NCBI GenBank assembly: GCA_036676475.1
Contig: JAKFCU010000026.1
Coordinates: 1 to 64,000 of the forward strand
Source of the DNA: LC029 sp036676475
GTDB taxonomy: Bacteria > Bacillota > Bacilli > Aneurinibacillales > RAOX-1
DNA: 64,000 nt
Reading direction: 5' to 3'
Positions 9,321-17,523 of this stretch are shown here, one piece after another (the stretch's first letter is position 1; every line of letters begins with the position of its first letter). The notes below the pieces were generated by a model, which saw only the letters and a program-made list of their open reading frames with translations, ran no database searches and was not told the DNA's origin. A program made the position numbers and the translations under genes.

Positions 9321-9530
9321 GTGTTCAACGGCCTTAATGATTTTAAGGTAGTGAATGGGTCACTATCAAAATTATCCGATGTTATGCTCCACTCTATCGA
9401 TAAACCAAGCGACTATCTGAAAATAGAACCCCTTTTAAGAGGGCGAATCACAAGCCACGGAGGTGCAAATCAATTGGGCGGCTGTCCTTTAGGCCCATCA
9501 AGAATGAATGACAATCGTGAGGTAATCTAA
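9321..9530 (+). CDS. Doubtful small ORF with a paired-domain-like HGGANQLGG
   Basis: An open frame of 69 codons from GTG with no convincing ribosome binding site, placed straight after a terminator. Its interest is the string SHGGANQLGGCPLGP near residue 45, which resembles the beta-hairpin start of paired-type DNA-binding domains (HGGxNQLGG), also related to some Tc1/mariner-like transposase heads. It then stops after 15 more residues, so no helix-turn-helix can follow. It may be a fragment or chance. The interval 9215-9589 otherwise holds only the terminator. Confidence 0.2.
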   Translation: MFNGLNDFKVVNGSLSKLSDVMLHSIDKPSDYLKIEPLLRGRITSHGGANQLGGCPLGPSRMNDNREVI

Positions 9531-9589
9531 AAAAGATTGATCCGCCTAAGCAAATCAATCTTTTGAAAAGGTCCTATTCTTCTGACTAT

Positions 9590-9856
9590 TTATCGAGAGA
9601 GATTACGTTTCAGCTCATTCAACCCACTTCCCAATTGCTTCAATTGTTGTTGAATTTGGTTGAATTGCTGATCTTCCAATGATTGAGCTGAGAAGCTTTG
9701 TGGTTGGGGGGGTTGAGGAGGTTCCTGAGGAAATAATGGAATGGCATGATTGGAGGAATCGTTCAGCCGAGTGGTTTTATCGATGGCTAATATAATAAAA
9801 CCAATTGCAATAATCCATAATGCAATTACGACCACATCATCATCACAATCAAACAC
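9590..9856 (-). CDS. Small membrane protein with proline linker and coiled coil
   Basis: An 88-residue protein from a GTG start with GGGGAG 7 bases upstream. It has an acidic N-terminus (FDCDDD), one hydrophobic helix (VVVIALWIIAIGFIILAI, residues 8-25), a proline-rich linker (PQEPPQPPQPQ) and a Gln/Leu-rich C-terminal coiled coil (QFNQIQQQLKQLGSGLNEL). The order membrane helix, linker, coiled coil is the same as in the gene directly upstream. Neither is recognised as a characterised family; a surface or spore-layer role is possible but unproven. Confidence 0.55.
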   Translation of the reverse strand: MFDCDDDVVVIALWIIAIGFIILAIDKTTRLNDSSNHAIPLFPQEPPQPPQPQSFSAQSLEDQQFNQIQQQLKQLGSGLNELKRNLSR

Positions 9857-9871
9857 TGATATCTCCCCACC

Positions 9872-10159
9872 TTATCCATATTTTTTTCTTTTCTTGATTT
9901 GTTGTTCTATTTCTTTTAGATCCTGATGCATCTGCCATAATTGCATTTGAATTTGTTGCTTCTGGAGCTGTTTCTTTTGCATAGCTATCTGAATTTGAAG
10001 ATCATCAACTTGTTGCTGCATTTGGTCACTGGTTGAATTCGATTGTTCAGCCGGAGGCTCAACGCTAACAGTTGCCCCTATAGCGGCCATAAAATCGGCC
10101 ATGACCGTTAACCAAGCCCCTACGAGTACGAGATCATCCCCCACATTTCCGTTCCCCAT
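9872..10159 (-). CDS. Small hydrophobic/coiled-coil protein, sister of the downstream gene
   Basis: A 95-residue protein. The N-terminal third is hydrophobic (DDLVLVGAWLTVMADFMAAIGA, split by GDD), the middle is polar, and residues 45-90 form a strong Gln/Lys/Met coiled coil (QIAMQKKQLQKQQIQMQLW). Start ATG follows GAGGTG. Only 15 bp separate its stop from the next gene, so the two are probably co-transcribed, and their shared architecture suggests an old duplication. Not recognised. Confidence 0.55.
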   Translation of the reverse strand: MGNGNVGDDLVLVGAWLTVMADFMAAIGATVSVEPPAEQSNSTSDQMQQQVDDLQIQIAMQKKQLQKQQIQMQLWQMHQDLKEIEQQIKKRKKYG

Positions 10160-10272
10160 TTCTACACCTCAATAAAACATTATTCTTGATAGTCTATTCC
10201 ATCGCCTGCCAAAGGTGATCACCTACATGGCATCACGAATTCGAATATTTATATTTTTCTTTCAATTAACCC

Positions 10273-10303
10273 TTGACTGTAGTACATTATGAAATGGTAT
10301 AAT
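10273..10303 (+). promoter_or_regulatory. SigA-type promoter of the guanylate-kinase-like gene
   Basis: TTGACT (10273-10278) and TATAAT (10298-10303) with a slightly long 19-base spacer, 35 bp ahead of the ATG. An AAGGGAG ribosome binding site follows at about 10322. Confidence 0.6.
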
Positions 10304-10337
10304 ATGTATTATTAAAACAAAGAAGGGAGCGATCCTC

Positions 10338-10913
10338 ATGGATGGAAGAGCTTTATTATTTGTGGGACCTGATGGTTCTGGTCGTTTTACTTTAGCAGAG
10401 GCGATGGGGATTACCTTTCAAATTCCAAGAGTAATTTCCTATACCACTCGGCTGCAACGCGAACACGAAACGAATGGAAAAGAATATTTTTTCGTTAGTG
10501 AAGAGGAATTTTTAAATATGGAACAGGCTGAAGAATTTATAGAAAGCGTAGTGGCAGATGGATATAAGTATGGTATTAAAAAGAATGATTGTGAACAACT
10601 GCTAAACGAAGCAGGCAGTTTCTTTGCCATCTTAAGTCCTGAGGGTTGTGAGATCTTCAAAAATGTATTTTCCAAAACCTTAACCATATTTGTATATGCC
10701 AATAAGGAAACCGTAATGGAACGTCAAAAACGACGTGGGGATGATCCTCAAACCATCGAAAGACATATTAGTCATTATGAGCAGGTTATGGAATACCAAT
10801 CCTCATGTGATATCGTTATTCCAAATTACGATTTAGCCAGTACTGCCCAAGAATTAACAAAGCGTGTCGAACAATACCTCGACTTGAGCTACCATCCAGA
10901 TAGTAAATATTAA
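10338..10913 (+). CDS. Guanylate-kinase-like protein with altered P-loop
   Basis: A 191-residue P-loop protein of the guanylate kinase family, close to the usual length of about 200. ISYTTRLQREHETNGKEYFFV matches the GMP-binding segment, SVVADGYKYGI the Tyr-Gly motif, and RQKRRGDDPQTIERH the lid. The Walker A motif reads GPDGSGRFT: the phosphate-binding Lys of the canonical GPSGSGKST is Arg. Nucleotide transfer may therefore be weak or lost, leaving a nucleotide sensor or binding role. The essential Gmk of Bacillales is normally in the rpoZ/pri region, so this is likely a second copy. It is monocistronic, with its own promoter and terminator. Confidence 0.75.
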   Translation: MDGRALLFVGPDGSGRFTLAEAMGITFQIPRVISYTTRLQREHETNGKEYFFVSEEEFLNMEQAEEFIESVVADGYKYGIKKNDCEQLLNEAGSFFAILSPEGCEIFKNVFSKTLTIFVYANKETVMERQKRRGDDPQTIERHISHYEQVMEYQSSCDIVIPNYDLASTAQELTKRVEQYLDLSYHPDSKY

Positions 10914-10921
10914 TGAAAGTA

Positions 10922-10956
10922 ATCTCCCCCATGTTATGATTGGGGGGATCTTTTGT
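10922..10956. terminator. Bidirectional intrinsic terminator
   Basis: ATCTCCCCC pairs with GGGGGGAT around a 10-base loop, followed by TTTTG on the plus strand. It separates the convergent guanylate-kinase-like gene and the zinc-ribbon gene. Confidence 0.75.
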
Positions 10957-11178
10957 TTATGGCTGTAAAAGTTTTTTCAATTCCTCTAGCTTTTTCCAAT
11001 CATTTGTACTTTTTAGCGCCTTGACTTTGTTAGTGCCTCTACAACGATCGCATAAGTACCCAATTACATGATCTGCTAGGTCTGGTTTATTCTCGGTTTT
11101 ACTTTTACCTCGATAAACCGCGTAAATGTGAGCAGCTAACTTTTCCCCGCACTGAAAACAATGATCCCTTTGTTCCAT
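10957..11178 (-). CDS. Small zinc-ribbon protein of unknown function
   Basis: A 73-residue protein with two Cys pairs, HCFQCGEKL at residue 6 and YLCDRCRG at residue 42, which would build one zinc ribbon. The C-terminus is a Lys/Leu-rich helix (DWKKLEELKKLL). No membrane segment. GAAGGTG precedes the ATG. Zinc-ribbon proteins of this size often bind nucleic acid or other proteins, but nothing here decides the role. Confidence 0.6.
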   Translation of the reverse strand: MEQRDHCFQCGEKLAAHIYAVYRGKSKTENKPDLADHVIGYLCDRCRGTNKVKALKSTNDWKKLEELKKLLQP

Positions 11179-11332
11179 CCACTTTCACCTTCCTCGCATG
11201 AGTGATGGTAAACTCCCCACTTTTTCCCTTAACAGCTTTCTATAGGTTTCCATCTCGGGGAATTCGGGCATAAAAAAGATCTTCCCTATTTTTCTTATCT
11301 TTCGTATGCCCATGTTTAGTGCTATTCATCCT

Positions 11333-11530
11333 TTATGCCCAGTATAGGAAGAGGACAAATAGGATTAAAGAAATTAGAGTAGTAACACTATAAATCCATG
11401 TTAATCGAGAAAAATTTTCTTTTGTTTTTTCACCATATTGTGTTTCTCCTGGTTTTCTTGCCACCCAAATCGTTGCGACTAAAGATAAGACAATCAGGAT
11501 AAAGCTAATGGTATAGAGTAATATCTCCAT
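11333..11530 (-). CDS. Small two-helix membrane protein
   Basis: A 65-residue protein with two membrane helices (about residues 3-23 and 44-64) joined by a polar loop (ARKPGETQYGEKTKENFSRL). The start ATG follows GAGGAAG. It is isolated between non-coding stretches of about 150 and 210 bp. Not recognised; resembles in form the many preprotein-translocase-like or holin-sized small proteins, without a specific match. Confidence 0.5.
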   Translation of the reverse strand: MEILLYTISFILIVLSLVATIWVARKPGETQYGEKTKENFSRLTWIYSVTTLISLILFVLFLYWA

Positions 11531-11718
11531 GGTATACTTCCTCTCAATCTAATTTATACCATTAATACTATAATAACATCGTCTAAGATTGAGTGATGTT
11601 TATCACTATAAAATTTGACAAATTAAATGATTTATAGCCATTTTCTTCATTAAGATTACCTGCCTTCTAATTTCTATTCATTATCCTATTATACTATAGG
11701 AATAGGGAATACCATCAA

Positions 11719-11745
11719 ATAAAAAAAAGGCCAAAAAAGGCCTTT
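11719..11745 (-). terminator. Terminator of the sulfate assimilation operon
   Basis: Read on the minus strand, AAGGCC, a six-T loop and GGCCTT are followed by a run of T. It directly follows cysC, the last gene of the cluster. Confidence 0.75.
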
Positions 11746-12352
11746 AAAGAATCAAGCTGTTCGTTTTTAAATAATCAATAATGTAATCGACCGCTTCATC
11801 AATCGATAATCGATCGGTTTCCACGATCAAATCTGGATTGATTGGTTCCTCATAAGGGGAAGAAATTCCCGTAAAATCTGGGATTTGCCCGTTTCGAGCC
11901 TTCTGGTAAAGCCCTTTCGGATCCCTATTCTCACATTCTTCCAAAGAGCATTTAATATAAATCTCCATAAATTCATCTGATTCCACTAGATCTCGTGCAA
12001 TTTGACGATCCTCGCGAAACGGGGAAATGAACGCAGTGACAACAATGGTTCCCGCATCGACAAATAGCTTTGCCACTTCGGAGATTCTTCGGATATTTTC
12101 TTTTCGATCTTCTGCACTGAAACCCAAATCCTTGTTTAAACCGTGACGTACATTATCCCCATCTAAAAGGTAGCTGCGAATCCCTTGTTCGTACAATCGC
12201 TTTTCTAAGGCATTCGCTATAGTTGATTTTCCGGAACCGGATAGACCGGTAAACCATAGGATGCCGCTCTTATGTTGATTGAGTTTTTGGCGATCTATTT
12301 TATTAATGGTGGAAGAGTGCCAGACAATATTATTCGTTGTTTTGGTAGACAT
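11744..12352 (-). CDS. cysC: Adenylylsulfate (APS) kinase
   Basis: A 202-residue cytosolic kinase that phosphorylates APS to PAPS with ATP. LWFTGLSGSGKSTIANAL is the Walker A motif; LDGDNVRHGLNKDLGFS and FISPFREDR are the APS-binding motifs; the protein ends near the normal length for the family. I place the start at ATG 12352, reading MSTKTTNN, because AGGAGGAAGG lies just upstream, inside the end of sat; an upstream in-frame ATG lacks a site. Only 4 bp separate it from sat, so translation is probably coupled. It is the last gene of the cluster. Confidence 0.93.
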   Translation of the reverse strand: MSTKTTNNIVWHSSTINKIDRQKLNQHKSGILWFTGLSGSGKSTIANALEKRLYEQGIRSYLLDGDNVRHGLNKDLGFSAEDRKENIRRISEVAKLFVDAGTIVVTAFISPFREDRQIARDLVESDEFMEIYIKCSLEECENRDPKGLYQKARNGQIPDFTGISSPYEEPINPDLIVETDRLSIDEAVDYIIDYLKTNSLIL

Positions 12353-12356
12353 GTTC

Positions 12357-13508
12357 TTACCTTCCTCCTGCAGTCTGTAAGCCCTCAATCAGTACTTCCA
12401 CGACTTCTTTACGGCTGAATTCAGGCGGAGGGGTCTGACCATTGCTCAACATTTCTCTTACCTTAGTGCCTGACAGAATCACGCGATCTTCCGTGCTATG
12501 CGGACAAGTTTTGGTGGAAGCCATGTTCCCGCATTTTTTGCAGAAAAAGCTGTGTTCAAAGAACAAGGGAGTAATTCCAAGCTCGTCTTCATTAAAGTTT
12601 TGGAAAATGAGCTGAGCATCGTAGGTTCCATAATAATTGCCTACTCCTGCGTGATCCCGACCTACAATAAAGTGTGTACATCCATAATTTTTACGAACCA
12701 TCGCATGGAAAATCGCTTCTCTTGGTCCTGCATATCTCATGGCAGCTGGGAAAACAGCTAGGAAAACGCGATCAAGCGGATAGTAGTTTTTAAGCAATAC
12801 CTGATAACTCCTCATACGCACATCAGCAGGAATGTCATCCGATTTCGTTTCCCCAACTAATGGATTCAAGAACAGCCCATCTACAATTTCCAGAGCCGAT
12901 TTTTGGATGTATTCGTGTGCACGATGAACTGGATTGCGCGTTTGAAATCCAACCACGGTTTTCCATCCTTTTTCCTCAAAGACGGCCCTCGTCTCGACCG
13001 GATCTAAGTGAAATTCCTTAAATTCATTTTTTTCAGGACGCTTCACGAGGGTAATCGGACCTCCCAAGTAAACCGTAGGGCGCTCGAACAATTTACTCAC
13101 ACCAGGATGGGCCATCTCGGTTGTTCGATAGACCTGTTCGGCTTCCACTTGTTTGTCAGGTCGATAGATTTCTTCCAGCGTTATTACACCATAAACGACA
13201 CCATTCTGGACAAGCTTGATTCGCTCTCCGATCGTAAGCTGTTCCGCCTTATCTTCGGAAACAGGTAAGGTGACCGGTATGCTCCAAACCTGACCGTTAG
13301 AAAGACGCATTTGGTTTACAACGTTTTCGTAATCTTCTTTGCCCATAAATCCAGTCAGCGGACTAAAGGCACCAATTGCGATCAATTCAAGATCGGATAA
13401 GGAAAAGTTATCCAGTTCAATTTCCTTTGTCAGGTTTGTGATATCCAATTCAAGATCTACTCGATTTACTAGTTTTCCACCATGGGGTATGCTTATGCTA
13501 ATGCTCAT
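12357..13508 (-). CDS. sat: Sulfate adenylyltransferase (ATP sulfurylase)
   Basis: A 383-residue enzyme that makes APS and pyrophosphate from ATP and sulfate. TRNPVHRAHEY holds the RNP and HxxH nucleotide-binding motifs and VGRDHAGVG the second active-site loop; four Cys near residue 320 (FFCKKCG and TCPH) form a zinc-binding loop seen in bacterial and archaeal homomeric enzymes. The start is ATG 13508 (MSISISIPHGG) preceded by GGAGGAG; the longer TTG-initiated reading swallows that site. It is flanked by cysH and cysC in the order of Bacillus subtilis sat-cysC. Confidence 0.94.
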   Translation of the reverse strand: MSISISIPHGGKLVNRVDLELDITNLTKEIELDNFSLSDLELIAIGAFSPLTGFMGKEDYENVVNQMRLSNGQVWSIPVTLPVSEDKAEQLTIGERIKLVQNGVVYGVITLEEIYRPDKQVEAEQVYRTTEMAHPGVSKLFERPTVYLGGPITLVKRPEKNEFKEFHLDPVETRAVFEEKGWKTVVGFQTRNPVHRAHEYIQKSALEIVDGLFLNPLVGETKSDDIPADVRMRSYQVLLKNYYPLDRVFLAVFPAAMRYAGPREAIFHAMVRKNYGCTHFIVGRDHAGVGNYYGTYDAQLIFQNFNEDELGITPLFFEHSFFCKKCGNMASTKTCPHSTEDRVILSGTKVREMLSNGQTPPPEFSRKEVVEVLIEGLQTAGGR

Positions 13509-13536
13509 CTGTTTCTCCTCCAAATTCTATTTTTAA

Positions 13537-14250
13537 TTAGGTATGTAACCCACATTCGGTTTTTCCTGCATGAGACCATCTACCTGCACGTGTATCCCCT
13601 TCGCCTTCCACGGGAAGAGTACAGGTTTCACAGCCAATACTCGGATAGCCTTGATCATGAAGCACATTGTAGGTTAACTGAAATGCCTGAATATAATTCC
13701 ATATATCCTCCCAAGACCAATGAATGAGAGGGCATATTTTAATAGACTCAAATTTCGCATCCCGATTGACAAATTGCACATGCGCTCTTGTAGGAGATTG
13801 CTCTCTGCGCAAACCGGATAACCACGCCCGAGCCCCTTGCAGTGCACGATTCAAAGGCTTGATTTTACGAAGCTGGCAACAAAGATCTGGATTGGACTTC
13901 CATAGCTCTGGACCATACTGAATCATTTGTTCTTCTAACGACAACTCTGGTTCTCTCAATTCAATCCGGAGTTCAGGATACTTTTCCTTTACCCGATCAA
14001 TCAACTCATAGGTCTCTTTAAAATGCTTATGCGTTTCTAAAAAGATGATTTTTGCATCCTTGCGGACACGGTAGATCAGATCGATCAAAACGATCCCTTC
14101 TGCTCCAAAGCTGCAGGCATAGACAAGCTCATCTTGAAATTGATCATATGCCCACTTGATAACATCAATTGTATCCTTCGCTGCAAGCTGGTTATTAATC
14201 TGGTCGAAATCTTCTATTTCTAAAGTCTGAAAAGATAAGGTATGATCCAT
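13537..14250 (-). CDS. cysH: APS/PAPS reductase with iron-sulfur cysteines
   Basis: A 237-residue thioredoxin-linked reductase that converts activated sulfate to sulfite. ACSFGAEGIVLIDLI is the PP-loop-type nucleotide site. The Cys pairs DLCCQLRKIKPL and GCETCTLP are the [4Fe-4S] ligands of APS-type reductases, and TECGLHT at the extreme C-terminus holds the catalytic Cys. This indicates an iron-sulfur enzyme that can use APS, although the cluster also has cysC. Start ATG 14250 (MDHTLSF) follows GGAGGG; an earlier in-frame start is less favourable. Confidence 0.93.
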   Translation of the reverse strand: MDHTLSFQTLEIEDFDQINNQLAAKDTIDVIKWAYDQFQDELVYACSFGAEGIVLIDLIYRVRKDAKIIFLETHKHFKETYELIDRVKEKYPELRIELREPELSLEEQMIQYGPELWKSNPDLCCQLRKIKPLNRALQGARAWLSGLRREQSPTRAHVQFVNRDAKFESIKICPLIHWSWEDIWNYIQAFQLTYNVLHDQGYPSIGCETCTLPVEGEGDTRAGRWSHAGKTECGLHT

Positions 14251-14341
14251 TAGATTCCCTCCATCATCTATTTGCATTCCTACTCGTCGATTTTACTTCT
14301 TGTTGGAATGCCTTGTTGTTCTATAGGGCCGTATTTCAACA

Positions 14342-15415
14342 CTATATTCCGCCCCCGTGGTCATTAATCGAGCTCTTTTCCCTGCGTATAGATTCCGATA
14401 GACTAATGCCTCCAAAGGTGGCAATAAACACACTAACTATGACCACAAGGATATAGGGATTAGGCTTCCATGCGATATGCACGAGTCCAAATGAAACCAC
14501 CAGCGAAGATACAGGAGATACAACCCAGACCTTCATGATCTGTTTAATTACCCCTTTTTGCCATAGTTTGAACCCATTTTCTGCTGTTCCTACCCCAAGG
14601 ATTGCCATGGTAGTCGCTTGAGTTAGCGGGACTGGGATACCAAAGATAGAAGCAATAATGACTAAGCCTCCTCCGGTTGTGGAAACAGCACTACCCTGTA
14701 GAAGTGACAATCTTGTAATCTTCTTCCCGTTGGTTTCAAGAACTCTTCCGCCAAGCATAAGCGCTCCTAAAGCCACAAATCCACCGCCAATCCAGACGGC
14801 ATAGTCTGAAGATAGAATCCCTACACCCACAAGCGGACCCACGGCATTAGCCACATTATTCATGCCTGCCGAAAATGCTTCAAGCAGGCCCGTCAGGATT
14901 AATAAGCCGCTTAGCCAAGTTTTCCATTGACCTTTTCCTTTTAGCACAGGCCATTTTTTCTCCGCCTTGGAAATGGTTTTCCCTAATATATAGGCGATAA
15001 GAAACGCGGCAGCAGGAATGAGGATCCAGAAGGAGATAATAACCAATAATTTCTTTAAGTATAATTCCTGGAAGGCAACTCCTACTCCAACGATCGCTCC
15101 AACCGTCACTTCGCTTGTAGACAAAGGAATTCCCATGAGATTAGACAAAAATAAGGTGAACGTCGCAGAAAATAAAATAATGACTACCAACTCTACGTCT
15201 AATAGTTGTTGCGGAATAATTCCTCCGCTAATGGTTTTAACAACCTCTCCTCCACCCAATATAGCTCCTGCCCAAGCACCTAATGCTACAAGTAGCATAG
15301 CTTTTGATTTGGATACCGCTCCACTGCCATAAGCTGCACCCATAGAAGCAGCGGTTCCACTTGCGCCGATGTTCATGGCAAAGAATAAGGCCACGGCAAT
15401 TGCAACATACGTCAT
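14342..15415 (-). CDS. cysP: PiT-family sulfate permease
   Basis: A 357-residue integral membrane protein with about ten to eleven helices. It has the two PiT signatures, NIGASGTAASMGAAYGSGA near residue 16 and AFSAGMNNVANAVGPLVG near residue 180, each with the GxxN-type substrate/cation motif. PiT proteins in sulfur loci, as CysP of Bacillus subtilis, import sulfate rather than phosphate, and the position between cysH and sulfite reductase supports that. Start ATG follows TAGGAG. Phosphate transport cannot be fully excluded from sequence. Confidence 0.9.
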   Translation of the reverse strand: MTYVAIAVALFFAMNIGASGTAASMGAAYGSGAVSKSKAMLLVALGAWAGAILGGGEVVKTISGGIIPQQLLDVELVVIILFSATFTLFLSNLMGIPLSTSEVTVGAIVGVGVAFQELYLKKLLVIISFWILIPAAAFLIAYILGKTISKAEKKWPVLKGKGQWKTWLSGLLILTGLLEAFSAGMNNVANAVGPLVGVGILSSDYAVWIGGGFVALGALMLGGRVLETNGKKITRLSLLQGSAVSTTGGGLVIIASIFGIPVPLTQATTMAILGVGTAENGFKLWQKGVIKQIMKVWVVSPVSSLVVSFGLVHIAWKPNPYILVVIVSVFIATFGGISLSESIRREKSSINDHGGGI

Positions 15416-15534
15416 CGGCTCCTACCTCCGCTATTAAATTCATCTACAAACAATGTCAATACGATTACTTGGTATTAAGATCGAAAAACTTCGTCTATTG
15501 TATTTAAGGGAAAGGAAGGATATGATCCTCCCCA

Positions 15535-15777
15535 TTAAGTAAATTGTGACGTCTCCACTACATAACCAACGCCGCCGCGCTGAATCGGCTGTTTCTGAAC
15601 GATGCTTAATTCCTTTACTTTAGGTGGAACAATGGTGTGGCGAAGCAAATGATTCTCCGCATAAGTAAAGGCCTTATCATCTGCATCAGCAACGACAATA
15701 ATGGTCATCATTTTTCCGCCCGTCAACACAGCTTCTAGCTTAAATAAATAGTATTCTCGATTTGCGTGGTCTATCAT
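15535..15777 (-). CDS. Small protein of the sulfite reductase locus, DUF3906-like
   Basis: An 80-residue soluble protein: YYLFKLEAVLTGGKMMTIIVV (beta strands), DADDKAFTYAENHLLRHT (helix) and a C-terminal GYVVETSQFT. The pattern of a strand, DxxxKAFxYAExHLxRH and a final GYVxE resembles DUF3906 proteins that I associate with sulfite/nitrite reductase genes in Bacillales; this is recall, not a search. AGAGGAG precedes the ATG. It lies 15 bp after the reductase gene, which implies co-expression. A maturation or redox-partner role is possible. Confidence 0.6.
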   Translation of the reverse strand: MIDHANREYYLFKLEAVLTGGKMMTIIVVADADDKAFTYAENHLLRHTIVPPKVKELSIVQKQPIQRGGVGYVVETSQFT

Positions 15778-15792
15778 GGTGAAGACACTCCT

Positions 15793-17415
15793 CTATGATA
15801 CAGTGGTGCCCAGAATCTGATTTACTTGTGCCTGAATACCGTCGATCCCTACACGTTCTACATACTTCCAATACTCTTCATTCTCTAATCGGTTTTCTTT
15901 ATAGGCTCCAATTAATTGGGCTAAAAATGATCCTAACTTATCCACTGTGACACGGGCTTTTAGTTTTTGATTGAAACGGGCTTCAAATCCTAGTGTTCCG
16001 CCTACATGGATGTCAAACGCTTCGACCATACCATTTTCTGTTTTTACTAATGCGCCTTGGAGTCCAATATCGGCAATTTGTCTTTGACCACAGGAGTTAG
16101 GGCATCCTACCATATGAATCCGCAAAGGAGTGTCTAGCTCCACTGTATCGTCCAAGTATTCCGCAAGAGAACGCATCCGTTCCTTTGTTTCTACTATGGC
16201 TAGATTACAATATTCAGTCCCTGTACAGGAAACTGCATAACCTACAAATGTATTAGGCTCCAATTTAAAACGATCAATGATCAATTTTTCCTGTTTAAAA
16301 GCTTCCACCTTGGAAGAAGGAATATTTCGAATCAATACGTTCTGCGAGTTACATGTTCCAATGGTTCCATCCCCATATTCTTCAGCTAATCGAGATAACT
16401 CAATGAGTTCATCTGCATTCATGCGCCCTACAGGGACAGATAGTCCTGCATAATAGTTGTCAGCTTGCTTCTGTTCATGAATGCCGTAGAAATAGCCAGC
16501 TTTCCATCCTTGAGTCAGATCGTCTCCTTGGGTTTCCAATTCGCCGGTTACTTTAATCAATTCTTCCCGGAATTTTTCTGGTCCCCAGTCAGCCACTAAA
16601 AATTTCAATCGGGCATGCGTCCGTTTTTCCCGGTAGCCAAAATCCCGAAACACGGTGGTAACTCCTGCAGCTACCTTTACTACTTCTTCTGGGCGGCAGA
16701 AAACGTCCAGTTTTTCAGCCAGTATAGGCTTTGCTGACAAGCCACCCCCAACCCAAATGTGGAATCCGATGACTTCCTGACCATCGATTATCTTCTTGGC
16801 AGGTGTAAAGGCTAAATCATTAATTTCCGCATGGCCTGTATTATAGATATTGGATGAAATAGACATCTTATACTTTCTTGGCAGGTTAGAGAACTCCCGG
16901 TTTACTAAGAAATACTGCTCCAGTTCTTCGACCAGCGGGCGCGTATCTAGCACTTCGTTAGGATCAATGCCGGCTAATGGATTCCCGATAATCGTACGCG
17001 GGCAGTCTCCACAGGCTTCAAAGGAGGACATTCCCACGGAAGCTAAGCGTTCGAAGATGTCGGGTAGAGATTCGACGGTTAACCAGTGAAACTGAATAGC
17101 CTGGCGGGTAGTTACATCCACGAGGTCACGGCCATAATCCCGTGCAATCTCAGCTAACACTTTTGCCTGTTCTACGTTGAGGATCCCGCTTGGAATTCTC
17201 ACACGCATCATGAAATGGCCATCTTTGGGACGCTGCTGATAAACTCCAGCCCATTTAAACCGATCCATATCAGTACTTTCAATGGATGCAAACCCTTCCT
17301 TGGAATATTTATTGATAATAGTCTCGATTACATCTAGACCATCCTTTTCCAATTTTGCTACTTCCATTTTGTTTAACTTTGGATCATTTGCCCATTTCCA
17401 TGACTTCGTTGTCAA
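15793..17415 (-). CDS. Ferredoxin-type sulfite (or nitrite) reductase
   Basis: A 540-residue siroheme protein that reduces sulfite to sulfide by six electrons. Two repeats begin with FMMRVRIPSGILN and YAGLSVPVGRMN. The [4Fe-4S]-siroheme ligands are SCTGTEYCNLAI near residue 400 and GCPNSCGQRQ near 440, both complete. It has no flavoprotein partner fused, so a ferredoxin or similar donor is expected. The sulfate cluster makes sulfite the likely substrate; related NirA enzymes reduce nitrite. Start: I choose TTG 17415 (TTKSWKW) because GGGAGAG lies 8 bases ahead; a TTG 21 bases earlier is the alternative. Confidence 0.9.
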   Translation of the reverse strand: MTTKSWKWANDPKLNKMEVAKLEKDGLDVIETIINKYSKEGFASIESTDMDRFKWAGVYQQRPKDGHFMMRVRIPSGILNVEQAKVLAEIARDYGRDLVDVTTRQAIQFHWLTVESLPDIFERLASVGMSSFEACGDCPRTIIGNPLAGIDPNEVLDTRPLVEELEQYFLVNREFSNLPRKYKMSISSNIYNTGHAEINDLAFTPAKKIIDGQEVIGFHIWVGGGLSAKPILAEKLDVFCRPEEVVKVAAGVTTVFRDFGYREKRTHARLKFLVADWGPEKFREELIKVTGELETQGDDLTQGWKAGYFYGIHEQKQADNYYAGLSVPVGRMNADELIELSRLAEEYGDGTIGTCNSQNVLIRNIPSSKVEAFKQEKLIIDRFKLEPNTFVGYAVSCTGTEYCNLAIVETKERMRSLAEYLDDTVELDTPLRIHMVGCPNSCGQRQIADIGLQGALVKTENGMVEAFDIHVGGTLGFEARFNQKLKARVTVDKLGSFLAQLIGAYKENRLENEEYWKYVERVGIDGIQAQVNQILGTTVS

Positions 17416-17523
17416 TTTCTTCACTCTCCCATTCAAGTATCTATGTTTTAATTCTGAGTAATCGAATATGTTTTATTGGTTTAAAGTCTATAATATTCTT
17501 CGATTTTCGTCAATAAATCTTTT

